The translations under genes and the position numbers were made by a program. From a virus, in the IMG/VR virus record IMGVR_UViG_3300030118_002680, positions 1 to 59,276 of that record: DNA of 59,276 nucleotides; one strand, written 5' to 3'. This document shows positions 22,601 through 31,769 of the stretch, piece after piece. Positions within the stretch are counted from its first letter, which is position 1, and each line of letters starts with the position of its first letter. The notes beneath the pieces are model-generated. The model searched no databases. It was given only the letters and a program-made list of their open reading frames with translations, and had not been told where the DNA came from.

Positions 22601-25600
22601 TTCACTACGAGTATATATATCAGCAGGTAAAGACTTTCTAATAAAGTTTCTTATAGCTGCTTTGGCTTTCTGTAAATCTTTAGCACCACGCCTTCTTTCC
22701 TGTACCATTCTACGAGCAGCAGTAAGTTTCTCTTGTACATTTTCACTTGTTCTTGTACCTACTGCTCTTTGGAATTCAACCTGTAGTAACGCTTGCTTGG
22801 TAGTTAGATTCTTACTTCCGTCACCTTCGTTTATATATTCAGGTTGTTTCTGTAGGAATTCAATAGTTTGGTCTGCTATTTGCTGTTCTGTAAGCTTGAC
22901 CTTTCTTCTCTTATTTCCTCTAATAAGTTTTTGTTCAAACGCTTTTACTCTTTGGAACAATTTAATACCTGCTTCCATACCACCCTTTATGTTTGCAAAC
23001 GCTTTAGGTAGAGTGTTAAATAAATCTACATCTATATTCATCAGATTGTTAACCACACTAGCAGGATAACCTTTTGTTCTAACTAAAAAGTCTTTGATAA
23101 CTTCATCTCTAAAGTTCATGTCCCTACCTTCGGTGATAATATCTACTATTTCTTTTTGCTCTCTACCTCTAGGAGTTTCAGTAATCTTTTCAGTTATAGT
23201 TTCAAACAATGGTAGTTTAGATTGAGCAATCATACTAACAGCGTTTGCTTTACCTACCACCATCAAGTCTTTGTTTTTGTTTTTAAACGCTATTTTGTTT
23301 ACACCTGTTAAGTCTGTGTATGTACGTTGGTCTAATGGTTTGTTTGCTATTCTTTTTTTGTTATATGATTTATCGTCAGGGTATTGTTCTCTAACTCTCT
23401 CATTTATTTCTTCTGTTTTAGTTTTGTCTCCTATTAAAGTTTCAGGCATATAAGGTTGTAAAGATGTTTTGACGCTATATAAACCATCAAATATAACAGC
23501 ACTATTAGGTTCTGAAGGAACTTTACCTACAAAGAATGGATGAGTGATTCCTTTATCTTGTACTCCATCCACTAAAGATTTAGTGTCTTCCGGAACCACA
23601 TAGGTAAAGCCACCTACTACATAGCCACCTTTGTTTTCTTTCAAGAAGTTCTCTCCTAATAAAGCTTTGTCTCCAAACTCTAAAACAAAATCTTGAGTGT
23701 TGGTACCATTATCTAAAAATGCTTTTTTATATCCCGGAGTTTTAACATTAGTTTTAAGGTCTTTGTTCTTTGGAATAACCCCTTCCATATAATATCTTCT
23801 TCGGTCAAAGTTTTCATTCTTCATAGCCTCAACAAATTCCTCAGGACTTACAGACTGTGGGTCTTTAATCATGTCTTGCATTTCCTGTGAAAGAGCTCCA
23901 CCCATTCTATTGTTTTTATATGAAGCTAGCTCCTCGGCAAATGCTGCATAAGCTTTAGGGTCTTTCTTTTGTAGGTCTTCGATTGCGTCATAGAAAAACT
24001 CTGCACCATACATGTTTCCGTACATAGCATCAGGAGTTTGAATCATAACTGCTACACCTACTCTATCTCCTGCCTTGTATTTCTTTTTAAGTTTATCCAT
24101 ATTGCTTAAAGCTTTGCCGGAATTCAAAGATGCAAACCCTACTCCGTTTTCATTGTTCTCCTTCAAAGCTGCATAACCGAAGCCACCAAGCAAACCTTTG
24201 TCAGGGTCAAGAGCTGTAGCATCAGAATTAATTACATATATATTTCCATTGTGCTGTTCAGCAAAATCATTCAGAGTAATAATCGGAAGGTCCGATACAT
24301 TGTCTCCTTTAAATACTTTCTGTTCTCTGCCCGGAACTTTTTCAACTTTACCTTTAGGATTTACTGTAGCTGCTACACCATTGTCAGAAAATGGTTCTGA
24401 CTTTTCAAGAATCTTGAACTCATCAGTAAATATTTCTTGACCCATAGTAATTTTGTCTGCTAAAGTATTTAGTAAGTCAACTACTTGTGCGTCTTGTTGT
24501 GTGATGTTAGGACTAATGTCTATTAATTTATCTATTCCTAAAGTTCTAGCTGTGCTTTTTAAGAAGTTTAGTATAGCACTTTGCGCAGGTCTGTCTAGTC
24601 TTTGATACCTGCTCGACATAATACCAAATAATTCTGCTAATCTCTCCTCGTTTTGAGCAGTCATTCCTTGGTCTTTATATTGCTTGGAAAATGCGTCAGC
24701 TTTTTTATAAAGTAAACTATTTTTATCTACAGCACTCATCACTCCTTTTGTAAGTGTGTTAACTGCCTTGGCTACATTAGCTTCACCTAATCTTTCAAAC
24801 AACATAGCATGAAAAGCTTCGTGAGCTACGGTAGTTTCTGAAGCTTTATTCATATCAATATGAATAGTGTTGGTATCGAAATCATAAAATCCTCTACCTC
24901 CTCTACCTGTAGCTTTATTAAACTCATCAGAAGATTCATGTAAAACTATTTTAGTTTTAAAGTTTTTAGCTAAGGCTTGAGCTGCTTTTACTGCTCTGTT
25001 AATTACTTTATTACGAGTAGATTTTTGCTCTTTATCTAATGCACCTTCTTGTTTTCCTTTTCTATTAAAGAATAAGTTGTCTTGTGTTTGTTCTGCTTCT
25101 GTCTCGGTACCAAATGCTTCTTGAATATCTTCTTTCTCTTGAGCAGTAATATCACTATCTTCATCTAGTTCTTCTGAAGTTTCAGTTTGAGTTGCTGTTG
25201 TACCAAACTCTTGTATCTTAGACTCTGCATCTTCAGCAGCCTGTTGTTCTTGTGCAGCTATAACCGTTATGTTCTCAAGCTGTTCATTGATTTCAGCTAT
25301 TCTGTTTTGGTCACTCTTAGTAAGCTGCTTGTCTTTGCCGGTGATTTTATTCTCTATGTTTTGTTTCTCTAATAGTAAGTTTAAGGCAACTCTTGATTGT
25401 TGAACTGTGTAGTCGCTAGGAATCTGTGGCATCAATGCTTCAATCTTATTATAGTTTTCAAGTAAACCATCTGCACCTGCCTGAGTTAGTGGGTCATTAG
25501 GGTCGGCTACTCTTTGTTTTAGATTAGTAACAAAAAACTTTTTATACTGTGGGTCTTTCAACATTTCTTGATACCAACCAAAAGCTTCATCAGATACTAA

Positions 25601-28165
25601 ATCTAAATCATTAGGGTTGCTTGCCATAGCAGATATAGCCGTAGGTATTGCCATTACTTTACCACCAAGAGCTTCAAGATAACCTTGATACATTACTTCT
25701 TCAAAAAATGCTCCTACTGTTTTAGGAGTTTGGAACATCTCTTTTTCTTTAGCCATGTTATATATATACTCTGAAGATAGTTCAGCTACAGATTGTAAAG
25801 CTCCTGTTTCAAATTCAGTTGCTGCACCTGCACCAAGTACTAATGCTCCTTGTGTTGCACCAATTCTTAATTTACTCTTACCTTCTTGAGCCATCAAGTT
25901 CTTTAAATCTTTTCGGATAAATTCAGCGAAGGTTTTACTTGTAGTGTTTTTATTACTTTTTAATAATGCTCTTCCTACAATACCGTTTACTAAACCTTCT
26001 TGTTTTAATAAGTTTCTAAAACCGAAATCTTCTAATACAGCAGTAGCGATAGCTACCGGATATGCGATTAATCTTTTTTCATTGTCAGAAATATTGTCAA
26101 AGTTTGGATTCATTGACATTTTTTCCATTTGTGCATCGGTACTTTGAGCCATTAACCTTACGATTCTCGTAGCTTTGTTTTTACCTTGGCGAGATTTAAT
26201 CATTTTCTTACCTAACTCAGGACCATATTTTATAGACAACTCAGTAGCTTTTTTACCACCGGTTTTCAGCGCACCAACAAAAGCAGGAATAGAATAAAAC
26301 ACCCCATGCGTAGCTTTTTGCAAATCATTACCGTTATTTTTGTAAGCCTTTCTAATATATTCTTGAGGTAAATCTTCTTGCCCTATATATCTACTTAGAA
26401 CTTTATTAAAAGCCTCTCGACTTCCTTCTTCTAATCCTCTAGCTCGGAAATCTGCACGCCCTGTATATATATTTCTATTAAAAGCATCCCCTCTAGCTGC
26501 ACTCAATGCTCTATCAAACGCACTTACTTTGGTGCCATCAGGTAAAGTTATGATGCCTTGACTTATACCTGAGAACTCGCCTTTAAACAAGTTACCATCA
26601 TCATATATTTCTGACGCATAAAAACCGGTAGGGTCTCCACCTCTTTCTCTAAAGGCATTCATAGCTACTGTTTTATAGGTGTCACCCGTATATTGTCCTA
26701 ACTCTCCATCGTCATTAGATATATTTTCAAACAATACCTCACCATTTTGAGGTCCTAAATCAGCCATTATATTTTTTAATCTGAGCTCATCATAAGCATC
26801 TAAATTTTTTCCTTTGTTAAGTATTTCTTTTATCTCTATCAACTCATCGGTAAAAGCATCTCCTAAAATTGTGGTGTCATCAAGCTTATATTTAGTCTCT
26901 CCGTTTTGTGATAGCGCATCCATTGCAATATCCAAATGAACATCATAGTTTTTTGCAACATTATCAGGCGTAAAATTACCTATTAAACTTGCAAGACCTG
27001 TACCTATTTCTTCAGGAACACCTATGATAGCACCACCAATACCTTCTAATAATGAATTACTGAGTCTTTCTACAAATAACATTCCCCCTTTACCTCTATC
27101 CTGTCTCATCTGTACAAACTCACCTACCATCGCATCAAATTCTGCACCCTTAAGCATAAAAGCTTTTTGCCTAGCACGCAGAGATTTTTCTGCCATGTCT
27201 AGTCTTTCTGTTGCCATTAAATAAGTGTTGTAATTAGGGTCGTCAGCTAGCTCTTCAGGAGTTTTTCCTCCAAAAGCATTCCTATATATTCTGTCAAGTC
27301 TAATTTTTTCAGCAGAGTAACCTTTAACATCCTGCGCAAACCTATCTACTTGTGTATTAAAAAGAGTATTCAAAGCCATCAACTCTTTTTCGTTTTGAAT
27401 TTTATTTAGCTTCTCTTCTTCCTTTCTTAATCCTGCTCTAAATGCTGCTTCTGAAGCTTCTTTGTTGTCTTGTAAAAACTTTTTTAATTTATTAGCTCTT
27501 CTTTCTGCACCGAATTCTACACCTTCAAAAAATGGTATACCATATGCATCGAGAGGTATAGTTATTTCTTGGTCATTAGCTGAGGTTACCTTCATTCTAT
27601 CTCCTAAGCTTGTCTCCTCAAACTTAAAACCATACTGACCAAACTTGTAGTTCATTTCAGGAACCACAGCTTCTTCTTCTCTATCAGATGTTAACTCTTT
27701 GTCTATGGAATTGATGCTAGCTTCAAAGGCATTCTCTCCTACATTTGTGCTGTATTCATCAGATAAAATACTTTGTGCGAATGGGTCAGATTCATCAAAG
27801 GTCGACTGACTCAAATAAGATTCCGATGTAATATCGTCTCCTGTTAAACCTGAAGGAGAACCCGAAGGGGATTGAATTCCCATTTCCGGTGGAGCTTGTT
27901 GAGTGAATGGAAGGTCCGGATTTTTTTTTTCATCTTTCACCTCAACATCTTCCACAATTTCTTCACTTGAAACCACGGTATCACCTAAAGAATACTGCTG
28001 ATTAAATTCATCTTGACTTTTTGTATATAATCCCTGTTGAACAGCTACATTATAAACCTTATCCCTATAAGCTTCATCTTGATACTGCTGCTCAAATTCA
28101 TCATAGGATTTGGTGTAAAGCCCTTGTTGAGTTAATACGTTATAAAGCTTTTGTAAGTTCTCCAT
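19679..28165 (-). CDS. Giant internal virion protein with zincin-like motif (2828 aa)
   Basis: The largest gene. Two N-terminal repeats (KLYNVLTQQGLYTKSYDEFE at 6-25, KVYNVAVQQGLYTKSQDEFN at 36-55) start the protein. A zincin-like helix, TTVAHEAFHAMLFERLG with HEAFH at 1115-1119, follows a segment reading GFYDFDTNTIHIDMN. Next comes a region beginning PIITLNDFAEQHNGNIYVIN, then GGFGYAALKENNENGVGFAS, as in large polyvalent phage proteins. The remainder is long alternating helices and coiled coil. The last 250 residues contain a hydrophobic stretch near FQYVALGLPGLLRP. By size and position it resembles T7 gp16-type ejection proteins. The zincin may process the protein or cut host envelope proteins; that is inferred. 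Confidence 0.85.
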   Translation of the reverse strand: MENLQKLYNVLTQQGLYTKSYDEFEQQYQDEAYRDKVYNVAVQQGLYTKSQDEFNQQYSLGDTVVSSEEIVEDVEVKDEKKNPDLPFTQQAPPEMGIQSPSGSPSGLTGDDITSESYLSQSTFDESDPFAQSILSDEYSTNVGENAFEASINSIDKELTSDREEEAVVPEMNYKFGQYGFKFEETSLGDRMKVTSANDQEITIPLDAYGIPFFEGVEFGAERRANKLKKFLQDNKEASEAAFRAGLRKEEEKLNKIQNEKELMALNTLFNTQVDRFAQDVKGYSAEKIRLDRIYRNAFGGKTPEELADDPNYNTYLMATERLDMAEKSLRARQKAFMLKGAEFDAMVGEFVQMRQDRGKGGMLFVERLSNSLLEGIGGAIIGVPEEIGTGLASLIGNFTPDNVAKNYDVHLDIAMDALSQNGETKYKLDDTTILGDAFTDELIEIKEILNKGKNLDAYDELRLKNIMADLGPQNGEVLFENISNDDGELGQYTGDTYKTVAMNAFRERGGDPTGFYASEIYDDGNLFKGEFSGISQGIITLPDGTKVSAFDRALSAARGDAFNRNIYTGRADFRARGLEEGSREAFNKVLSRYIGQEDLPQEYIRKAYKNNGNDLQKATHGVFYSIPAFVGALKTGGKKATELSIKYGPELGKKMIKSRQGKNKATRIVRLMAQSTDAQMEKMSMNPNFDNISDNEKRLIAYPVAIATAVLEDFGFRNLLKQEGLVNGIVGRALLKSNKNTTSKTFAEFIRKDLKNLMAQEGKSKLRIGATQGALVLGAGAATEFETGALQSVAELSSEYIYNMAKEKEMFQTPKTVGAFFEEVMYQGYLEALGGKVMAIPTAISAMASNPNDLDLVSDEAFGWYQEMLKDPQYKKFFVTNLKQRVADPNDPLTQAGADGLLENYNKIEALMPQIPSDYTVQQSRVALNLLLEKQNIENKITGKDKQLTKSDQNRIAEINEQLENITVIAAQEQQAAEDAESKIQEFGTTATQTETSEELDEDSDITAQEKEDIQEAFGTETEAEQTQDNLFFNRKGKQEGALDKEQKSTRNKVINRAVKAAQALAKNFKTKIVLHESSDEFNKATGRGGRGFYDFDTNTIHIDMNKASETTVAHEAFHAMLFERLGEANVAKAVNTLTKGVMSAVDKNSLLYKKADAFSKQYKDQGMTAQNEERLAELFGIMSSRYQRLDRPAQSAILNFLKSTARTLGIDKLIDISPNITQQDAQVVDLLNTLADKITMGQEIFTDEFKILEKSEPFSDNGVAATVNPKGKVEKVPGREQKVFKGDNVSDLPIITLNDFAEQHNGNIYVINSDATALDPDKGLLGGFGYAALKENNENGVGFASLNSGKALSNMDKLKKKYKAGDRVGVAVMIQTPDAMYGNMYGAEFFYDAIEDLQKKDPKAYAAFAEELASYKNNRMGGALSQEMQDMIKDPQSVSPEEFVEAMKNENFDRRRYYMEGVIPKNKDLKTNVKTPGYKKAFLDNGTNTQDFVLEFGDKALLGENFLKENKGGYVVGGFTYVVPEDTKSLVDGVQDKGITHPFFVGKVPSEPNSAVIFDGLYSVKTSLQPYMPETLIGDKTKTEEINERVREQYPDDKSYNKKRIANKPLDQRTYTDLTGVNKIAFKNKNKDLMVVGKANAVSMIAQSKLPLFETITEKITETPRGREQKEIVDIITEGRDMNFRDEVIKDFLVRTKGYPASVVNNLMNIDVDLFNTLPKAFANIKGGMEAGIKLFQRVKAFEQKLIRGNKRRKVKLTEQQIADQTIEFLQKQPEYINEGDGSKNLTTKQALLQVEFQRAVGTRTSENVQEKLTAARRMVQERRRGAKDLQKAKAAIRNFIRKSLPADIYTRSEVMSLIRKVTNANESNIENIFEEVLEFVNKKNNTRLESKIENILNGKYETKVAGRKKGAKISLKIKERIQKIKQDRLSKNSTVQQIEAENEALTQEFNEIAAKSKMTEGDFDRMVDLQVLINLNNALLMENTDVNKTGALDTALATLEEMVQQGRSELKQELEDAHNKYNKNASIAYEEVTGEKADLGDKGKRKEADLKNKQRLEEKKNKLKGVLKKFVTKINTGVKKFFNEAEALDGLMDLISKLPGEMFGGRLQEMVTGRVDASSRKFKARMMQQEDIIAKKFEELYGKKWRNKVRDNNKPDKKATYLLDPKAVEDAKKAYEQDPSLKNKENLKKVLFKNEVHLPQNVMMYYYNLYKDPANKGAFEATFGEDYKRIMDEMISNMDEKVKEFADWQVNEFYPALYEHYNKTYKALYRTNMPWNRFYAGMIYRNDPEGNAIEQEPLDMLSDKSIMNTSVGASSTKFRTQNNLPIREMNNMNVMATYLRDMEYFAAYGETIRDIHKMFSNKQVSQAIESIHGQYVNRLIKNMLAKIANRGVSNNRADRFINQMNNLFIFSRIGLNPTVMIKQLTSMITYANDIGYVNWLKYSLKNIPQIKKTFKEISENSVYMQDRNRQSITRVIESYTEDGMMEFVPNQYWDFYVNFIMYSTKFGDKAAIYLGGMPNYLYYKDQALKRGLTEDQAKKEAILKFEKDTKRTQQSMDLQDRDFYQTSGALYRGMNMFLTTPKQYLRKEIQSTRNLFRKLIAWDRNAGKGTLSENLRTFITYHILAPTLFQYVALGLPGLLRPVRPEDEEDLVRAMVVGNLNALFIIGDVVNQVVDVIQQKPYAGKQGKSIAPLMSIARISQLATRALNTKDPKKRAENFGKLYTEIVNTTGLPATQVTRFIDNLEKMGKGGDVGTQILRLFNFSDYVIEGPKKKSSSRKTKTLQELNEEYYREQERLQRQRKNMSKNSVFAPKGNTKRKSVFAPKR

Positions 28166-28178
28166 TCTTCAATTTTAT

Positions 28179-30185
28179 TTAATCGAGTATTCCTGAGGGT
28201 CCTTCACCTGACCTTCTTGGTCCTGCAAAGTCTGCCATGAATGCTTCTTGTGCTGCGATATTTCCAACAGGAGTTCCACTTCTAATATAGTCAATTAATA
28301 AGTCTAACTGCTCCTGCATATTATCCTGATTTGTAAAGAATATATGTGGCTGTTCACCATCAGCAGCACCCGGTCTCTTGATTTCTAAGAAATTCGTTCC
28401 TTTGCCTTTTAATTTAAAACTTGGATTGTTAATGGTAAATCCAAGCCCTTGAATGTACGGAGCTAATTTTGTTTCAACATATGCATCATCAGTTTCTATT
28501 CCACCGTCTGCATTCATAAGAATGTTTTCTTTTGTTATAGCTTTGTCTAAATATCTACCTAAGTATTCTTGCTCACTCTCGATTGTCTCTGTTCCTGCAC
28601 CTGCACCTGATGGAGTCAGCGAACCAAGGTTGATAGTTCTACCTATTATATAATCAGGAGAGTCAGGGTTGGTATACTTATCGTCAGTAATCATTTCTCC
28701 TGCAGGAAGTTTTCTTTGTTCCTTTCTACCATCTTCAAACTCGAATATAACGAATTCTTTATTCTTAGGGTCTGTATATATAGATTCAATTTTTCCTGTT
28801 CTTATACCACCTGCTAAATCAACACTATCTTTTATGTTAGATATACCTGTTAGCAATACTGCAGACTCTGCAAAATCATCAAAGCTCATTAAATTTCCTT
28901 GAGGGTCTGTTAAAGGAACTTTTTTAGTTACTCCTCCCTCAGTTATATATATTATATTACCTTGTTTTCTAACCCTATCTGCGCCTAGTAAATCTCTGAA
29001 GTAAGTTTCTGATGCTGCAACCTCTTCAGCAGTTCCATAAAATATATCACCTAACTTATTGAATGTTACTTTATCTTTCTTAAGTTGGTCTCCTTTTGCA
29101 ATATTAGTAGAACTCTCGAATGGTTGTCTACTTCCTGTGGCTTTTATCTTTTTATCTACGGAATCATTTAGTCTTTGCTTAATAGCATCTTTTACTACTT
29201 TCTTTTGGTCATCAGTAAATTCAGGCTCACCACCTGCATTATTATCTCTATTCAAATAGATTTCGTTTGCCTTTCTTTTCTTTGGGTCTTTCTCATAAGT
29301 AAAAGTATAAGGTACTTTTTTACCATCTACTTCAACCATTAAGTTTTCATTAGTTAAAATAGAAGTTACATGGAATGGGTTAGCCATCATAGCATCTGCC
29401 GTGTAACCTGCCCACTCATTATATTCTTTAATTAACTCTGCATCTCCACTATATTTTCCACCTTGTGATGTGGTTGTAACAATAAGGTCTAACCCTCCTT
29501 CTTTTCCTGATAACTCAAGAGCTAATTCATCAATTAATCCTAAATCATCTACTGCAGTATTAACTTCACTTCTTACATCAAAATAATCATAAGTACCTTG
29601 AAGGTTACCCATCAGTTCAGGAACCGTTTGGAAGCTAGATGGGTCGGTATCCATCTTGCCATCTTTCCATAAACCAATTGAAACCATTCCACTATTAGGA
29701 TTGATTAATGCTTTACTATTTTTTAAGTTATATAATCCTTCTGCCTGCTCCATTTTCCATTGCTCTAACATTTGAGACCTAGTTGCAGGGTCAGCCGAAT
29801 TCATTCTTTCCATCTTAAGTTTAAATGCTTCTTGATAAGCTTCACCTAATTTAAACATCATGCTGTTAGAGGAGTTTAAGTTAGCACGAACTCTTGAATA
29901 TTCTCTAGGTTTTATAATACCTTGTCTTAAAAGTCTATCTTGTGTAAGTAAAACTTGCTGTGCATCAGCAGCATAATCAGCAATAAAAGTATTTCCATCT
30001 ACATAATCTCCGGTGGGTGCATTGTTTAATGTTTCCACCATTTCACGAGAGCGTTCTTCAATTTCTTTTTTTGATTGCTCTCTTACTTTAGCTTCTTCAC
30101 TTAATATAGTGGTGAATTGCGTTGCTACAGCTCCCCAATCTACTTGGTCTGTGGCTTCCCTTCTGACATATCCAAATTTACTCAT
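28179..30185 (-). CDS. Internal virion / ejection-type protein (668 aa)
   Basis: Highly helical and acidic (for example TTILSEEAKVREQSKKEIEE) with few hydrophobic stretches and no signal peptide. Its position between the 347-aa and giant internal proteins matches the podovirus ejection block (equivalents of T7 gp14-15-16). The middle carries beta-rich segments (KGDQLKKDKVTFNKLGDIFY). Exact function not recognised. Confidence 0.7.
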   Translation of the reverse strand: MSKFGYVRREATDQVDWGAVATQFTTILSEEAKVREQSKKEIEERSREMVETLNNAPTGDYVDGNTFIADYAADAQQVLLTQDRLLRQGIIKPREYSRVRANLNSSNSMMFKLGEAYQEAFKLKMERMNSADPATRSQMLEQWKMEQAEGLYNLKNSKALINPNSGMVSIGLWKDGKMDTDPSSFQTVPELMGNLQGTYDYFDVRSEVNTAVDDLGLIDELALELSGKEGGLDLIVTTTSQGGKYSGDAELIKEYNEWAGYTADAMMANPFHVTSILTNENLMVEVDGKKVPYTFTYEKDPKKRKANEIYLNRDNNAGGEPEFTDDQKKVVKDAIKQRLNDSVDKKIKATGSRQPFESSTNIAKGDQLKKDKVTFNKLGDIFYGTAEEVAASETYFRDLLGADRVRKQGNIIYITEGGVTKKVPLTDPQGNLMSFDDFAESAVLLTGISNIKDSVDLAGGIRTGKIESIYTDPKNKEFVIFEFEDGRKEQRKLPAGEMITDDKYTNPDSPDYIIGRTINLGSLTPSGAGAGTETIESEQEYLGRYLDKAITKENILMNADGGIETDDAYVETKLAPYIQGLGFTINNPSFKLKGKGTNFLEIKRPGAADGEQPHIFFTNQDNMQEQLDLLIDYIRSGTPVGNIAAQEAFMADFAGPRRSGEGPSGILD

Positions 30186-30192
30186 ACTGATT

Positions 30193-31236
30193 TTAATTTA
30201 TAGAACTTCTTAACGTAGCTACCTCTGCTTGCTCCTCTACTGTTAATCCTCCACCAAAACTCATTTTATTCATAAGCTCTTGTAGTCTAGCCATTTTTGC
30301 CTCATCAGTCATCATAGTATTAACTTGAAGGAAATCACTCGGTGGAAGAGGGTCAGCATTACCTGAGTCCATAGTTTGATTTTGAAACGCTTGTTGTCGG
30401 TTTGCTGTCAATCCTAATCCATATTGGGTTTGATACGATTGACTTCCAAATAACGTAGCTTTTTGGTCTGCATCAAGACCTCTTCTGAATTGTCTAAACT
30501 CTCTGTTGGTCATACCGGGGATTCTAGTCAAATCTAAATTAGTAAATCCTTCTCCTGCTGCTTCACCCATGCCTACATCTACATTACCTATCGCTGCAAA
30601 TTCATCAGCCGTCAATTGTGTATTTCCTAAAGCTGCTTTTTGAAGAGCTGTGTTTTGTTGATATAAAGGTATTTGAGATAGCCCTGTCTGTAATGCCGTA
30701 CCTGCTGCAGAAATACCTGCTTGCGTAGATGCAGCAGCCATTCGTTGAGCATCAGCAGCAGCTCTTTGCTGTCCTTCTATTTCTCCTAAATCTAATTGTA
30801 CATTGAGGTCTCTTAATCTTGAATCTTCTTTTGCCACAGCCATTTCAATAGCTTGTTGTTCTTTACTCATAGCAGCACGAGTCTGTGCCTGTGCTTGATT
30901 CTGTGCTTGTTGTAATCTTCCTGCCGTTGCAGCTACTCCTCTTTGGTCTCCTTCTCTCGCAGCATCTAAAGCCGTAGCTCCTGCCTGTAGCATTGCTTCT
31001 CTTTGTAATTCATATGGTTCTTTTTTAATTGCTAGTTGCTCCATATAATTTACATTCAATCTTTTACGAGCTCTACGCATCATTGCTTCAGCTTCTGACT
31101 CTGCGTCTCTCTGCGCTCTTTTACTTTTACCGGCTTGAGCAAAGGAAGCAGCACTTGAACCTACAGCAACTGCTGTAGAGCCAATAGCTAACCACCCTGT
31201 CAAACCAATTGTTGCTGCTGTTGCGACTCCTGCCAT
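30193..31236 (-). CDS. Internal virion protein, gp14-like (347 aa)
   Basis: The N-terminus has a glycine-alanine hydrophobic segment (GLTGWLAIGSTAVAVGSSAA) that could cross a membrane. A very long Ala/Gln-rich coiled coil follows (QQAQNQAQAQTRAAMSKEQQ). This resembles the small ejection protein of T7-like phages, which helps form the DNA channel. It overlaps the upstream cupin-like gene by 37 nt. Confidence 0.7.
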   Translation of the reverse strand: MAGVATAATIGLTGWLAIGSTAVAVGSSAASFAQAGKSKRAQRDAESEAEAMMRRARKRLNVNYMEQLAIKKEPYELQREAMLQAGATALDAAREGDQRGVAATAGRLQQAQNQAQAQTRAAMSKEQQAIEMAVAKEDSRLRDLNVQLDLGEIEGQQRAAADAQRMAAASTQAGISAAGTALQTGLSQIPLYQQNTALQKAALGNTQLTADEFAAIGNVDVGMGEAAGEGFTNLDLTRIPGMTNREFRQFRRGLDADQKATLFGSQSYQTQYGLGLTANRQQAFQNQTMDSGNADPLPPSDFLQVNTMMTDEAKMARLQELMNKMSFGGGLTVEEQAEVATLRSSIN

Positions 31237-31751
31237 ATTTTTTTTATTTTTTTTATGACCTTTTTAGGAAGGTCTTTATAGTTATTTGTGTAAACATCTG
31301 CTTCAGCTTCTTCAAAAGTCTTAGCATTTGTTTTATATACGCAACACCAAGTTGTATCTTCGTGTATATATAATACTCTTTGGGTGCCTATTTTAGTAAA
31401 TATTTTATGTGGACCCTCTACCGTTCTGACAACACCCTTGTCATCCAAGTAAGAAACCACTCCTTTTAATACAAAAGAGGGATGGTCTTGTTTGTGTATC
31501 ATACTCACAACCACCATTCCTTTCGGCATAAATATTTCTCGAGTATACAGCCCTCCTTCTAAATGCTGTTTTAAAGGTAAAGTTTCTTTTAATTCTTCAC
31601 TTTGTTCAGCACCTGCTTCATGATTCATAACTCCTTCAAGAGTATTCAATTTTTCTTGAAAAAGTTTTATTTTATCCCACATTATACCTGTTAATTGTGG
31701 AATACCTCCTAATACCCTTTCTGCAAGGATTGACTCTTGTCCATCAACCAT
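31200..31751 (-). CDS. Cupin-fold protein of the tail region (183 aa)
   Basis: MPKGMVVVSMIHKQDHPSFV, then GPHKIFTKIGTQRVLY, IHEDTTWCCVY reads as a cupin barrel with conserved His/Asp positions. The N-terminal helix (LFQEKLNTLEGVMNHEAG) and C-terminal basic tail ending in Gln repeats are extra. A cupin is unexpected in a virion block. It may be a structural protein using the fold without catalysis. A late-type -7 element lies just upstream. Confidence 0.6.
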   Translation of the reverse strand: MVDGQESILAERVLGGIPQLTGIMWDKIKLFQEKLNTLEGVMNHEAGAEQSEELKETLPLKQHLEGGLYTREIFMPKGMVVVSMIHKQDHPSFVLKGVVSYLDDKGVVRTVEGPHKIFTKIGTQRVLYIHEDTTWCCVYKTNAKTFEEAEADVYTNNYKDLPKKVIKKIKKIWQESQQQQQLV

Positions 31752-31755
31752 ACAA

Positions 31756-31763
31756 CAAAGATA
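31756..31763 (-). promoter_or_regulatory. Candidate late-type -7 element (TATCTTTG)
   Basis: Minus-strand TATCTTTGTTGTATG places the element only a few bases upstream of the cupin-like ATG, implying a near-leaderless transcript if used. No -33 TTTG. Confidence 0.35.
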
Positions 31764-31769
31764 CTAAAA

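Noticed and set aside
22452-23069. A 205-aa plus-strand ORF and other long plus-strand ORFs in the late region
   Set aside because: They lie antisense to the 2828-aa gene and have Ser/Phe/Leu-rich shadow compositions with no own leaders.
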